Assembly (NCBI RefSeq): GCF_033449965.1
Contig: NZ_CP137761.1
Location: 3,534,001-3,598,000 of the forward strand
From: Bacillus sp. T3
GTDB taxonomy: Bacteria > Bacillota > Bacilli > Bacillales > Cytobacillaceae
Length of the DNA stretch: 64,000 nt
Direction: 5' to 3'
The notes under the pieces were generated by a model. The model did not search any database, was not told the DNA's origin, and saw only the letters and a program-made list of their open reading frames with translations. The stretch's first letter is position 1, and each line of letters starts with the position of its first letter. Positions 15,238 to 25,581 of this stretch are shown piece by piece. A program made the translations under genes and the position numbers.

Positions 15238-18200
15238 TTAAGATTGAACTAATTCTGGGGTTTCTTCTAGTCTTACTGATACTAGTTTGGAGACTCCTGA
15301 CTCTTGCATGGTAATGCCGTATAGGACATCGGCTTCTTCCATCGTGCCTTTGCGATGGGTGATGACGATAAATTGAGTTTCGCTGCTATAACGCTTTAAA
15401 TAGCGGCTGAATCGATTTACATTCGCCTCATCAAGAGCTGCTTCCACTTCATCAAGCACACAAAACGGTACAGGGCGCACTTTAAGGATTGAAAATAATA
15501 ATGCGATTGCGGTTAAAGCCCGCTCTCCCCTGATAACAACCCTAGATTTTGCAGCTTTTTCCCTGGTGGCTGGGCAACAATTTCAACCCCGGTATTCAAC
15601 AAATCACTAGGATCTGTTAAGCGCAAATCAGCTCTTCCACCACCAAATAACGCCTGAAAGGTTGGCTCAAAATATGATCGTATTCCTTGAAAGGTTTGCT
15701 CAAACCGTTTTTTCATTTCCTCGTCCATTTCACCAATCACAAGGAACAACGTGTCCTTCGCTTCCTGAAGGTCGTTTTTTTGCTCAAGTAAAAATTCATA
15801 CCGTTCAGACACTCGTTCATATTCCTCAATTGCCCCAAGATTGACAGTCCCTAACTCTTCTATCGACAGCTTAATTAATTTCACTTTGCGCCGAGCTTCA
15901 TCAATTGGCAGTGAGAGCGGATATTGCTCCTTCGCAGCCTCATAGGTAAGCATGTATTCTTCACGAAGGTGAGACAGCCGTGTTTCAAGCTCGACATCAT
16001 AACGATTTAGCTTAACTTCTTCATCCTTTAGGACTTCAACTAAGCCTTTGTGCTGACGCTTTAGCTCCTTAACCTCTAGCTCAGAATCCTCTAGCGAAAG
16101 CTGTAGCTTCACTCGTTCTTCCCGTCTAGTCGAGATGAATTTAACTGTTTCGTTTTTATCATGAAGCATCTGACTTGCGGCAAGTTCAAGCTGTTCTTCA
16201 CCTGGAAGAGCTATTGGACATTTCCGATGACAACAGCTGCAAGTCATCGGTAACGATCATTAGCTTTTCCTCAGTTTGTACTAATTCATTGCTGATCCTC
16301 GTTAATTTTTCATTCGCATGGGATTGTTGCTCCTTTTTAGCAGCCATTTGAACTTTTTGTTCATTGATTGCGGCAGATAGAGCTTCCCTTGAGGTCGATT
16401 CCAAACTTTTCTGTTGTGTTAGCTTATTGATTTCTGCATCAAGCTCCGCAATTTGTACGGATAATGTATCTAAATAGGCTTCCAATTCTAATTTTCTTTT
16501 AAGCAAGCTTTCTCTTTCTTGTACGAATTGGTTTTTATCGATATCGTATAGTGCAAGACGTTCGTTAACATTCTTTTCTTCTAGCTCAATCTCGCGTAGG
16601 TCACCCTTTAATGATTGCTCAAGAATTCGCAGTTCTTCACCGGTTTTACGAAGCGACTCTAATTCTAATTCTTTATCATGGTTGTCAACCTTCAACTGTT
16701 TTACTTGTTGCTCAAGCTGCGACGTTTTCTGCTCCATTTCGGCAATCTTACCCTTTAACTCCTCCAATTCCCCTTTACGGCTTAATAAGGAATTGTTCTT
16801 TTGCTTAACCGCACCACCTGTCATTGAGCCGCCCGCATTGACTACATCACCATCTAGTGTAACAAGGCGACAGCGATATTGGAGAATTTTAGCCAATTCA
16901 TTTGCGCCCTTTAAATCCTTTGTAATCACAACATTACCCAACAGGTTGGAGATGACATCCTGATATTTTGCATCAAAACGTACTAACGAAGTTGCAACAC
17001 CCACAAATGAAGGATGCCCTTTTATCGAATCAAGCTGATAGGAGGATAGACCTTTCCCTTTTATTACAGTAACAGGTAAAAAGGTTGCCCGACCGTAGGA
17101 GTTCTTTTTTAAAAAAGAGATCGCGTTACGAGCATTTTGCTCAGTATCGACGACAACGTGCTGCATAGCTGCACCGAGCGCGATTTCAATCGCCGTTTCA
17201 AATTCCTTTGGAACAGAAACTAATTCTGCAACGGCTCCTTCAATCCCTTGTAAGGTACTATTTCGTGCCTTTAGTACTTCTTTTACTCCTTGGAAAAAGC
17301 CAGAAAAATCCTCTTCCATTTCCTCCAGCATTTCTTTTCTTGATTTTGATTGCTGTAAAAACTGGTAGGCTTGATAAAGCAGTTTTTCTTGCTTTTCATA
17401 TTGATTTTTTAATGATTCATGCTTTCGTTGCTGTTGATAATAAGCTTGTACCTGCTGCTCAAGCTTCAAGCTTGCTTCATTTACTTTGGCTAAAACAGTT
17501 TGTTTTCGAGCATGAATATCCTCACGTTCACGAAGGAATTTTTCATTTGATTCATCAAGTCGATGATTGCGATTTGTTTGTTGCTCGAGCTGCTGAGTAA
17601 TATTGCGGAGTTCATTTTTTCCACTTGCTTGATTGCTTAAAAGCTCAATATAATCACTTTTCAGCGACTCGATCGTTTGTTCAATATTCACACTAAACAG
17701 CTTTAACTTTTCTAGCTGCTCGTCTAAATCTTGTTTTAATGTAGACGCTTCCTGCTCAAGCCTTGTGACGATTTTGGCTTGCGTCTCCTTCTCAGCTGTC
17801 AGTTCTTTCACTTTAGTTGAAAGCTCTGTAACATTTCGTTCAAGCTGCTCCTTATTTTGGGCAGCGTTTTTCTTCCGTTCCTTTAAAACTTCTTTTCGAC
17901 CTTCAAGCTTTTCAAGCTCCTCTGTTGCACGGAGAAGCACAGCCTGCAGGTCATCTATTGATTCGTCAAGGGCAGTCATTTGCTCCCGTAATTCCTCAAT
18001 TTTTGCTTCCTTTTTTTGAAGTTGACTAGATAGCTTCAACTCGTCCTGTTGATGTCCTTCCAGTGCATTTGATAGCTTCTCCCACTTAGAATGAAAATCT
18101 TCAATTTCATAAACGGTTAAAGCGACTTCAAAATGCTCAAGCTCCTTTTTATTTTCTAAATAATCCTGAGCAAGTGATGCTTGAATTTTTAACGGTTCGA

Positions 18201-18804
18201 CCTGAGATTCAAGCTCATGTAATATGTCGCTTACACGGTTTAAGTTATCCTGTGTTTCAGCGAGCTTACTCTCTGCTTTTTTCTTGCGATTTTTATATTT
18301 CAAAACACCGGCTGCTTCTTCAAAAATCGTTCGTCTATCTTCAGCCTTGCTGTTTAAAATTTCTTCCACTTTTCCCTGACTGATTATGGAAAAGGCTTCA
18401 CGACCAAGTCCTGAGTCCATAAATAAATCCACGATATCCTTTAACCGGCACGACTGCTTATTTATTAAAAAATCACTTTCGCCAGAACGATACACGCGCC
18501 TTGTCACGCTCACTTCATTGTATTCCACTGGAAGAAATTGATCCTCATTATCGAGGGTTAGCGTTACCTCAGCAAAATTAAGTGGACGTCTTGTATCACT
18601 TCCAGCAAAAATAATATCCTCCATTTTTGAACCACGCAAGGATTTAGCTGACTGCTCCCCAAGTACCCACCGGATTGCATCCGTTACATTGCTTTTACCA
18701 CTTCCGTTTGGACCTACGACAGCCGTTACACCAGGAACAAAATCGACGGAGATTCGTTCGGCAAAGGATTTAAAACCAACGACATCTAAACGCTTCAAAA
18801 ACAT
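15238..18804 (-). CDS. smc: Chromosome segregation ATPase SMC (two frameshifts in this sequence)
   Basis: Restored length is 1188 aa, matching the family (~1186). SMC forms the condensin complex with ScpA and ScpB. The N-terminal Walker A GPNGSGKS is at 31-38, followed by a coiled coil, the hinge at about 515-670 (with GGSMTGGAVKQ), and the C-terminal ATPase half. Shift 1 is a CCTGG at 16201-16205 (plus strand; SNSSS then GEEQLELAA). Shift 2 is a lost G in the signature LLSGGERALTAIALLF at about 15527-15530. Walker B (FCVLDEVEAALDEANV) follows in the third frame. Confidence 0.92.
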
Positions 18805-18834
18805 GCTGTTACCTCCTAAAATGCTCCTCTTGTC

Positions 18835-19600
18835 CTACTGTTGTTGATCGTGTTCGGTTTGCATAAATGCCTTTAGTTTTTCTAATGCCATTTGCGCAGC
18901 GTGCTGCTCCGCCTCTTTTTTTGAACGTCCCATTCCTGAACCTAGTTCTTCCCCTCTTAATATGGCAACGGAAACAAATTCTCGGTTATGGGCAGGACCC
19001 TTTTCTAACAATATCTTATATTCAATCTGGCCAACTCCATCTCGCTGTACTAACTCCTGTAGCTGACTTTTAAAATCCATCACATGAGAAAAAGCACCAG
19101 AATTAATTTTTGGAAAAACAATTCTGTCTAAGAATTGAATTACGCTTTCGATTCCTTGATCTAAATACAAAGCGCCAATAAATGCTTCAAACACATCTGC
19201 AAGTAATGCCAGGTCTTTCCCTGCCACCAGTCATTTCTTCTCCTTTTCCTAATAGGACAAACTGGCCAAATGACAGTTCATTTGCAAATGAAACTAAGGA
19301 AGGTTCACAAACGACAGCAGCACGAAGCTTTGTCAGCTCTCCCTCACTCATCATCGGGTATTTTTTATAAAGGAATTGTGAAACGGTTAATTCTAGGACA
19401 GCATCCCCCAAAAATTCAAGCCTTTCATTGTCTTCATAAGGCTTTTTACGATGCTCATTCACATAGGATGAATGAGTAAATGCTTGTTTAAGTAAATTAA
19501 TATTATTAAATAGAATGCCAATACGATACTGAAATTCTTTTAATTGAATTTCCTTTGCGCGATTTAATTTTACGTCTCGTTCATTTCCATTTTTGCGCAT
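18835..19600 (-). CDS. rnc: Ribonuclease III (frameshift in this sequence)
   Basis: RNase III processes rRNA precursors and other double-stranded RNA. Restored length is about 254 aa: catalytic domain with ERLEFLGDAVLEL, then a C-terminal dsRNA-binding domain (SGMGRSKKEAEQHAAQMALEKL). The frame breaks at a CCAGG (19209-19213, plus strand) where RERP should continue ALLADVFEAFIGALY. The start at MRKNGNERDVK follows AGGTGGAG. Confidence 0.92.
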
Positions 19601-19657
19601 GCTGGTCTCCACCTTGATTTTATATTAAAAGTTCCATCTCCTTATTATTACCTAGGA

Positions 19658-19686
19658 AATTTATCACTCTGAACCGCCTAAAACAA
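19658..19686 (-). promoter_or_regulatory. Sigma-A promoter for rnc-smc-ftsY
   Basis: TTGTTT (19681-19686) and TAAATT (19658-19663) are 17 bp apart and read toward rnc. Confidence 0.5.
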
Positions 19687-19704
19687 TATCCTCTACTATC
19701 TTAC

Positions 19705-19773
19705 AAAAAAATGGCCTCCTTACGCAAAGAAACTTGGGGTGCAAATAAGGCAACCCAAGTCAAAAAGTAAGGA
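19705..19773 (-). other. Nested double-stem element between acpP and rnc
   Basis: TCCTTAC (19717-19723) pairs with GTAAGGA (19767-19773), and inside it ACTTGGG (19732-19738) pairs with CCCAAGT (19754-19760). On the minus strand the structure is followed after five bases by seven Ts. It may be a second terminator of the fab operon or a small structured RNA. Confidence 0.4.
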
Positions 19774-19777
19774 TTCT

Positions 19778-19809
19778 ACAGAATAAAGCCCCGTTAAAAA
19801 CGGAGCTTT
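19778..19809 (-). terminator. Terminator of the fapR-acpP operon
   Basis: AAAGCCCCGTT (19785-19795) pairs with AACGGAGCTTT (19799-19809) with one mismatch. Both strands show T-rich tails, so it may act in both directions. Confidence 0.65.
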
Positions 19810-19826
19810 TTTCTAGATTCTAACGA

Positions 19827-20060
19827 TTACAATGTGCTTTTTATGTAATTCACAGCGTCACCGACTGTGGCAATTTTCTCAGCATCATCGTCAGAAATTT
19901 CCATATCAAATTCATCTTCTAATTCCATAACTAGTTCAACTACATCTAGGGAATCAGCACCAAGATCTTCTTTGAAAGAAGCTTCTAAGGAAACTTGAGA
20001 TTCTTCAACACCTAAGCGATCAACGATGATTTTCGTTACGCGTTCTAATACATCTGCCAT
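19827..20060 (-). CDS. acpP: Acyl carrier protein
   Basis: ACP, 77 aa, carries growing acyl chains on a phosphopantetheine arm attached to S37 in GADSLDVVELVMELEDEF. The start MADVLERV is nine bases inside the longest frame and follows GGGGAGGTG. It is the last gene of the FapR operon. Confidence 0.97.
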   Translation of the reverse strand: MADVLERVTKIIVDRLGVEESQVSLEASFKEDLGADSLDVVELVMELEDEFDMEISDDDAEKIATVGDAVNYIKSTL

Positions 20061-20142
20061 ACTTGTCACCTCCCCTCAAGCCATTATAGAGTATTTTGTT
20101 TGTTAAATAAAGTGAAACTTCCATTAGTGGATGATTTTCCGA

Positions 20143-20886
20143 TTACATGACCATTCCGCCGTCAACATGTAAGGTTTGTCCAGTCATATAACGACTATCT
20201 TCAGAGGCTAGGAATGTGACAACTTTCGCAATATCTCCAGGTTCGCCAAAGCGTGCAAGCGGTATTTGAGAAAGCATTGCTTCTTTTACCTCTTCTGTTA
20301 GTTTATCCGTCATATCCGTAGTTATAAACCCAGGTGCAACTGCATTGACTGTAATTCCACGTGAAGCAAGCTCTTTTGCAGCCGTTTTAGTTAAGCCAAT
20401 TACACCAGCCTTTGCTGCAACATAGTTTGCTTGACCTGGATTTCCACTAACACCTACGATTGATGCAATATTAATGATCCGTCCGCTGCGCTGTTTCATC
20501 ATTTGACGGGTAACAGCCTTTGTACAAAGGAACACACCTTTAAGATTTGTATTAATTACAGAATCCCACTCATCATCCTTCATACGCATAAGAAGATTAT
20601 CTCTTGTAATTCCAGCATTATTCACTAAAATATCAAGTTTACCAAAACGTTCAATCGCACTTTTGACCATTTCAGTGACAGAATCACTATTCGCAACATC
20701 ACATTGGACTGCAAATGCTTCACAGCCTAAAGCTTGGATTTCCGCAACGACTTCTAATGCTCGTGCTTCGCTGCCAGAATAATTTACGGCTACGTTTGCA
20801 CCTTGTCTGGCTAACTCTAACGCGATTTCACGCCCAATTCCTCTTGAGGCTCCTGTAACAAGAACAGCTTTACCTTGTAATTTCAT
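20143..20886 (-). CDS. fabG: 3-oxoacyl-ACP reductase FabG
   Basis: 247 aa short-chain dehydrogenase that reduces 3-oxoacyl-ACP with NADPH in fatty acid elongation. TGASRGIG (11-18) binds NADPH; the catalytic set is S142, Y155 and K159 (YVAAK). It overlaps fabD by four bases. Confidence 0.97.
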   Translation of the reverse strand: MKLQGKAVLVTGASRGIGREIALELARQGANVAVNYSGSEARALEVVAEIQALGCEAFAVQCDVANSDSVTEMVKSAIERFGKLDILVNNAGITRDNLLMRMKDDEWDSVINTNLKGVFLCTKAVTRQMMKQRSGRIINIASIVGVSGNPGQANYVAAKAGVIGLTKTAAKELASRGITVNAVAPGFITTDMTDKLTEEVKEAMLSQIPLARFGEPGDIAKVVTFLASEDSRYMTGQTLHVDGGMVM

Positions 20887-21830
20887 CGTGCTTCCTCCTT
20901 TAACGCTTCTACTGTTGCATTTAAGCTTTCCACATCGGAAACAGAGAAGGTTTTGACTGAACGGTTTATTTTCTTCACTAATCCAGATAGCACTTTTCCA
21001 GGACCAATCTCGATAAAGGTATCTACGCCTTGCTCAATCATTTGATTGACGGAGTCCTCCCAAAGGACTGGAGAATAAAGCTGTTGGATTAATTTTTGTT
21101 TAATATCTGCTGCCGAGGTCATCGGTGCAGCAGTAACATTCGCAATAACAGGAATGGTTGCATCCTGAATCTTAATTCCATCAAGAACAGCACCTAGCTT
21201 TTCTGCTGCTGGCTGCATTAAAGAAGAATGAAACGGTCCACTTACTTCTAATGGTAGGACACGTTTTGCACCTGCTTCTTTTGCCTTTACAGAAGCTAAT
21301 TCTACTCCTTGACGTGAACCAGAGATAACAATTTGACCAGGACAGTTCATATTTGCTAACTGAACAGGGTTACCCTCATTCGTAATTTCTTCACATACAG
21401 CTGTTAAAGCATCACGGTCCATACCTAATACAGCCGCCATCGTACCTACACCTGCTGGTACGGCCTCTTCCATAAACTCTCCACGCTTTCTAACAGCATA
21501 GACACCATCTTCAAATGAAAAAGCACCTGCTGCAACTAATGCGGTATACTCACCAAGACTATGTCCTGCACAGTAATCAGGCGTAATCCCAAATTGCTTA
21601 AAACGTTCAAGAATTGCAATACTAGTTGTCATTAATGACGGTTGAGCATTGGTTGTCAGAGTCAATTCTTCCTGTGGTCCTTCAAAAATCAACTTTGTAA
21701 GTTGTGTATGTAAAGTTTGATCGGCCTTTTCAAAAATAGCCCGTGATTCTTCGAAAGAATCAGCTAAAGTTTTTCCCATCCCAACCGTTTGTGAGCCTTG
21801 GCCAGGAAACAAAAACGCGATTTTTCCCAT
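20883..21830 (-). CDS. fabD: Malonyl-CoA:ACP transacylase FabD
   Basis: 315 aa. It moves malonyl from CoA to ACP. FPGQGSQ lies at 8-14 and the nucleophile is S91 in GHSLGEY. The start MGKIAFLFPGQ follows AAAGGAG; the longest frame adds 17 residues that belong to the plsX-fabD overlap. Confidence 0.96.
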   Translation of the reverse strand: MGKIAFLFPGQGSQTVGMGKTLADSFEESRAIFEKADQTLHTQLTKLIFEGPQEELTLTTNAQPSLMTTSIAILERFKQFGITPDYCAGHSLGEYTALVAAGAFSFEDGVYAVRKRGEFMEEAVPAGVGTMAAVLGMDRDALTAVCEEITNEGNPVQLANMNCPGQIVISGSRQGVELASVKAKEAGAKRVLPLEVSGPFHSSLMQPAAEKLGAVLDGIKIQDATIPVIANVTAAPMTSAADIKQKLIQQLYSPVLWEDSVNQMIEQGVDTFIEIGPGKVLSGLVKKINRSVKTFSVSDVESLNATVEALKEEAR

Positions 21831-21849
21831 TGTAATCTCCTTTTTCCTG

Positions 21850-22851
21850 TTATTTTTCAACCTGTGCTGATAGGTTGGCAACAGAATTTTTAATCAGTCC
21901 GGCAACATCTCCACCGACCATTTCCCGTGTCTGTCGCACTGCATTATAGATAGCATTAGCATCTGAAGAGCCATGCGCTTTAATAACCGAAGCCTTTAAT
22001 CCGAATAATCCAGCACCGCCATACTCAGAATAATCCATCTTGTTCTTAAGCCCATATAAATCTGGTTTTAACATGGCTGCAGCAATTTTTGTTTTCAGGT
22101 TGCTCATTAACGTGGTTTTTACCATTTTGAACACAGATAGTGCTGTACCCTCGATTGTTTTCAGCACCATATTACCTGTAAAACCATCAGTCACAACAAC
22201 ATCGGCTACACCGTCTAACAAATCGCGTGCCTCGACATTGCCAATAAAATTAATATCCGCTTGCTGAAGGAGTTCAAAGGCTTTTTTCGTCAAATCATTC
22301 CCTTTTTTCTCCTCTGTTCCAATATTCAATAAACCGACGCGTGGATTATTGACTCCCCGCACCTTTTCGGCATAAATGGAACCCATTATTCCGTATTGTT
22401 GGATATGTTCTGCTTTAGCATCTGCATTGGCGCCAACATCTAAAAGTAAAAACCCTTCTCCTCCAATAGTTGGTAGCGTTGGAGCTAATGCTGGTCGATC
22501 AATTCCCTCTATTCGACCCACTACAAATAGTCCTGCTGCAACAAGTGCACCTGTATTCCCTGCTGAAATACATGCATCAGCCTGACCATCTGCAACGGTT
22601 TGTGCGGTTAGAACCATAGAAGCCTTCTTTTTCCGACGTACTGCTCTTACAGGCTCATCTGTTGCCAGAATCATTTCATCCGTATGAATGATGTCAATTC
22701 TCTCATTGTTCGTTAAGAATTGGTTGATTTTTGACTCGTCACCGACAAGGGTGATCTGAACATCTTGAAATTGCTTGATTGCCTTCATTGCACCGAGAAC
22801 AATTTCCTTAGGGGCATTGTCGCCTCCCATTGCATCTATTGCAATCTTCAT
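21850..22851 (-). CDS. plsX: Phosphate acyltransferase PlsX
   Basis: 333 aa. PlsX makes acyl-phosphate from acyl-ACP, the donor for PlsY in phospholipid synthesis. The N-terminal MKIAIDAMGGDNAP and the SAGNTGALVAAG segment are diagnostic. It starts 17 bp after fapR. Confidence 0.96.
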   Translation of the reverse strand: MKIAIDAMGGDNAPKEIVLGAMKAIKQFQDVQITLVGDESKINQFLTNNERIDIIHTDEMILATDEPVRAVRRKKKASMVLTAQTVADGQADACISAGNTGALVAAGLFVVGRIEGIDRPALAPTLPTIGGEGFLLLDVGANADAKAEHIQQYGIMGSIYAEKVRGVNNPRVGLLNIGTEEKKGNDLTKKAFELLQQADINFIGNVEARDLLDGVADVVVTDGFTGNMVLKTIEGTALSVFKMVKTTLMSNLKTKIAAAMLKPDLYGLKNKMDYSEYGGAGLFGLKASVIKAHGSSDANAIYNAVRQTREMVGGDVAGLIKNSVANLSAQVEK

Positions 22852-22868
22852 TCACACTCATCCTTATG

Positions 22869-23432
22869 TTATTTATTAGAACGAACCATGACAAAGTTGC
22901 CTTTAAAAACAAGCTCGTTATTGACGTAGCTTGTTACTTCGACAAATGTTCTACCGCTCTCATTGTCAATTTTTTCGACCTTTGCTTTGGCAATAATTCG
23001 TTCATTTTCTTTAACCGATCTAGTAAAAAGGATATTTGCCTTTGCTGTCAGAGCTAATTCATCATCAATGACGGCAACAGCAAGCGAATTGGCTTGGGCA
23101 AATAAATGATGACCTCTCGCAATTTGATTTCGTTTAAAAACATGTTCTTGTCTAACATCAAAAATAGAGATGGCACTTTTGTCTAATTCTATATCAATGA
23201 TTTCACCAAAAACTTCATCAATTGGAAGAGAACGAACTTCATCATCAAATCGTTTTTCAGCCACGTGCTTAATTCGTTCGCGCAGCTCGGGAATCGATAA
23301 TTCTAAACGATCTAAGCGGATGGTTTGGACACTAACTGAAAACTTTTCCGCTAATTCTTCATCTGTAATAAATGGATTTTCCTTGATTGTATTTGTTAAT
23401 AGTTTTTGACGTTCTTTTTTATTGCGTCTCAT
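22869..23432 (-). CDS. fapR: Fatty acid and phospholipid biosynthesis repressor FapR
   Basis: 187 aa. FapR has a DeoR-like N-terminal helix-turn-helix (about 18-50, TDEELAEKFSVSVQTIRLDR) and a C-terminal hot-dog domain that binds malonyl-CoA, which releases it from DNA. It heads fapR-plsX-fabD-fabG-acpP and has its own operator at the promoter, so it represses itself. Confidence 0.96.
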   Translation of the reverse strand: MRRNKKERQKLLTNTIKENPFITDEELAEKFSVSVQTIRLDRLELSIPELRERIKHVAEKRFDDEVRSLPIDEVFGEIIDIELDKSAISIFDVRQEHVFKRNQIARGHHLFAQANSLAVAVIDDELALTAKANILFTRSVKENERIIAKAKVEKIDNESGRTFVEVTSYVNNELVFKGNFVMVRSNK

Positions 23433-23450
23433 CTTATCACACCGTCCGAG

Positions 23451-23503
23451 TTCTTATGACTAGGTACTAATAGTAGTATATAAGTCGAGGTCGCATATTG
23501 CAA
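23451..23503 (-). promoter_or_regulatory. fapR operon promoter with FapR operator
   Basis: TTGCAA (23498-23503) and TATACT (23475-23480) are 17 bp apart. The FapR box (minus strand TTAGTACCTAGTCATAA, within 23451-23471) matches the known TTAGTACC-type operator and covers the expected start of transcription. Confidence 0.85.
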
Positions 23504-23529
23504 GAAAAAAATGAAGGCACGCACAACAC

Positions 23530-25554
23530 TTAATCTAGTTTTTCCCTAGACATCGCGCCTGACTCCTCTAAATATTCTCTTAATGCTTTGTACTCATCAG
23601 ATGTCCAAAATACAGTTGATTGAGTTAGTACAGTTGCATCCTTTCTAGCTGTTTCCAGTGCTCGATAGTCATGAACCAAGTCGGCCAACTTAAACTCAGG
23701 AAGTCCACTTTGTTTCTTACCAAAGAAATCACCAGGTCCCCTTAGCTCCAGATCCTTTTCACTTACAACAAAGCCATCGTTCGTCTCCGTCATGATTTTC
23801 ATGCGCTCTTTCCCAACCTCGGTTTTTGGGTCAGCTAACAGTATACAATAAGATTGCTCACTTCCCCGACCGACACGTCCCCTTAGCTGATGTAGCTGCG
23901 CTAATCCAAAACGCTCAGCATCATAAATTAACATGAAGGTTGCATTTGGTACGTTCACACCTACCTCAACAACTGTTGTCGAAACGAGGATTTGAACCTC
24001 ATTTCTGCTAAACTCTTTCATGATTTGATCTTTTTCATCTGCTGGCAATCGCCCATGCATCAACCCCACACGAGCCCGATTTTGAAAAAAGTGCGTTAAT
24101 GTTGTATGCACATCAATGGCATTTTGAACATCTAATTTTTCGCTTTCTTCAATTAATGGACAAATCACGTAAGCCTGACGCCCTAGCTTTAATTCTTTTT
24201 CCATAAAACCTAATACTTTTTCTAAAGAATCATGCTTGGTCCAGTACGTTTCAATTGCTTTACGTCCTGCAGGCATTTCATCAATAATGGATACGTCCAT
24301 TTCCCCAAACACCGTAATCGCAAGGGTACGGGGGATTGGTGTAGCCGTCATAAATAAAACATCTGGATTTACACCTTTTTCTCGAAGAATTCTGCGCTGT
24401 TCGACCCCAAAACGATGCTGCTCATCGGTAATGACAAAGCCTAAGCGCTTAAACTGAACTTCCTCTTGAATGAGCGCATGAGTTCCAATTAATACATCGA
24501 TTTCTCCAGCAGCTAATCTCTGAAGAATTTCTTTGCGCCGCTTCCCTTTCACCGAACTTGTCAAAAGCTCGCATTTAAGTGAAAATGGCTCAAGCATTGC
24601 TTGTAATGACTGTGCATGTTGTTCAGCAAGAATTTCTGTTGGAACCATCAATGCTCCTTGATATCCTGCTGACACACTTGCGTACAGACCAATTGCTGCT
24701 ACAACGGTCTTCCCTGAACCAACATCCCCTTGAAGAAGGCGATTCATCCGAAACGGTGAGCGGAGGTCGTCCAAAATCTCTGTTACGACTCGCGTTTGAG
24801 CATTTGTTAACGGGAAAGGCAATTTGCTGATAAATTCCTTGACCTTAGCTACATCGTAGGTTTGTTCAACACCTGCAGCCTGCTCACGCTCGTATTTTCT
24901 GAGCGCCTGCATTTTCAATTGAAACAGCAAAAATTCCTCGTATACAAACCTTCTTCGCGCTTGCTTCACATCCTCCTGTGACAGCGGAAAGTGCAGGGCC
25001 CTTAAGGCAGTTCTACGATTTAATAGTTTATAGCGAGTTAACATCGTATTCGGTAAGATTTCCTCGAGTTGGTCTTGATATTGTGTAAAGGCTAGTCCGA
25101 TAAATTTTCTGATTCCCTTAACCGTCAGTTTTCCCTTAACCGCATAGACTGGTTCTAGTTCCTCCCCCTGAGAGAGAGATCCTGGATGTAACTCTGTTGC
25201 CGTAATGGTTTGTCGGTGCTGATCCCATTTACCCGTTACCGTAACACTTTGATTTAAGCTAACTTTATTTTTTAAAAATGGTTGATTAAAAAAGACAACT
25301 TGAATTAAATACCTGTCTACTAACAGCCGGATGATTAACCGTGATTTTTTTCTACCATAATAAACGAGAGAAGGCTCACTATGAACCTTCCCTTCTAACG
25401 TGACTCTTTCATCATGCTTAACTTCTGCTAAATCACGCAATCGGTAATCTTCATAACGATATGGAAAATATTCAAGTAAATCTTGGATATTGAAAATATT
25501 CATATCTGAGAGTAATTGTGCTGTTTCTTCTCCAATCCCTTTTAACACGGACAC
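23530..25554 (-). CDS. recG: ATP-dependent DNA helicase RecG
   Basis: 674 aa. RecG drives fork reversal and branch migration. An N-terminal wedge/OB domain (to ~260) is followed by the helicase with LLQGDVGSGKT, DEQHRFGVEQR, TATPIPRT and LHQLRGRVGRG. The start is GTG, which matches the RecG KGIG.ET start; the upstream frame has no better codon. It follows sdaAA by 27 bp. Confidence 0.96.
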   Translation of the reverse strand: MSVLKGIGEETAQLLSDMNIFNIQDLLEYFPYRYEDYRLRDLAEVKHDERVTLEGKVHSEPSLVYYGRKKSRLIIRLLVDRYLIQVVFFNQPFLKNKVSLNQSVTVTGKWDQHRQTITATELHPGSLSQGEELEPVYAVKGKLTVKGIRKFIGLAFTQYQDQLEEILPNTMLTRYKLLNRRTALRALHFPLSQEDVKQARRRFVYEEFLLFQLKMQALRKYEREQAAGVEQTYDVAKVKEFISKLPFPLTNAQTRVVTEILDDLRSPFRMNRLLQGDVGSGKTVVAAIGLYASVSAGYQGALMVPTEILAEQHAQSLQAMLEPFSLKCELLTSSVKGKRRKEILQRLAAGEIDVLIGTHALIQEEVQFKRLGFVITDEQHRFGVEQRRILREKGVNPDVLFMTATPIPRTLAITVFGEMDVSIIDEMPAGRKAIETYWTKHDSLEKVLGFMEKELKLGRQAYVICPLIEESEKLDVQNAIDVHTTLTHFFQNRARVGLMHGRLPADEKDQIMKEFSRNEVQILVSTTVVEVGVNVPNATFMLIYDAERFGLAQLHQLRGRVGRGSEQSYCILLADPKTEVGKERMKIMTETNDGFVVSEKDLELRGPGDFFGKKQSGLPEFKLADLVHDYRALETARKDATVLTQSTVFWTSDEYKALREYLEESGAMSREKLD

Positions 25555-25581
25555 CGGCTTCTTTAAGTTTATGATTCACGA

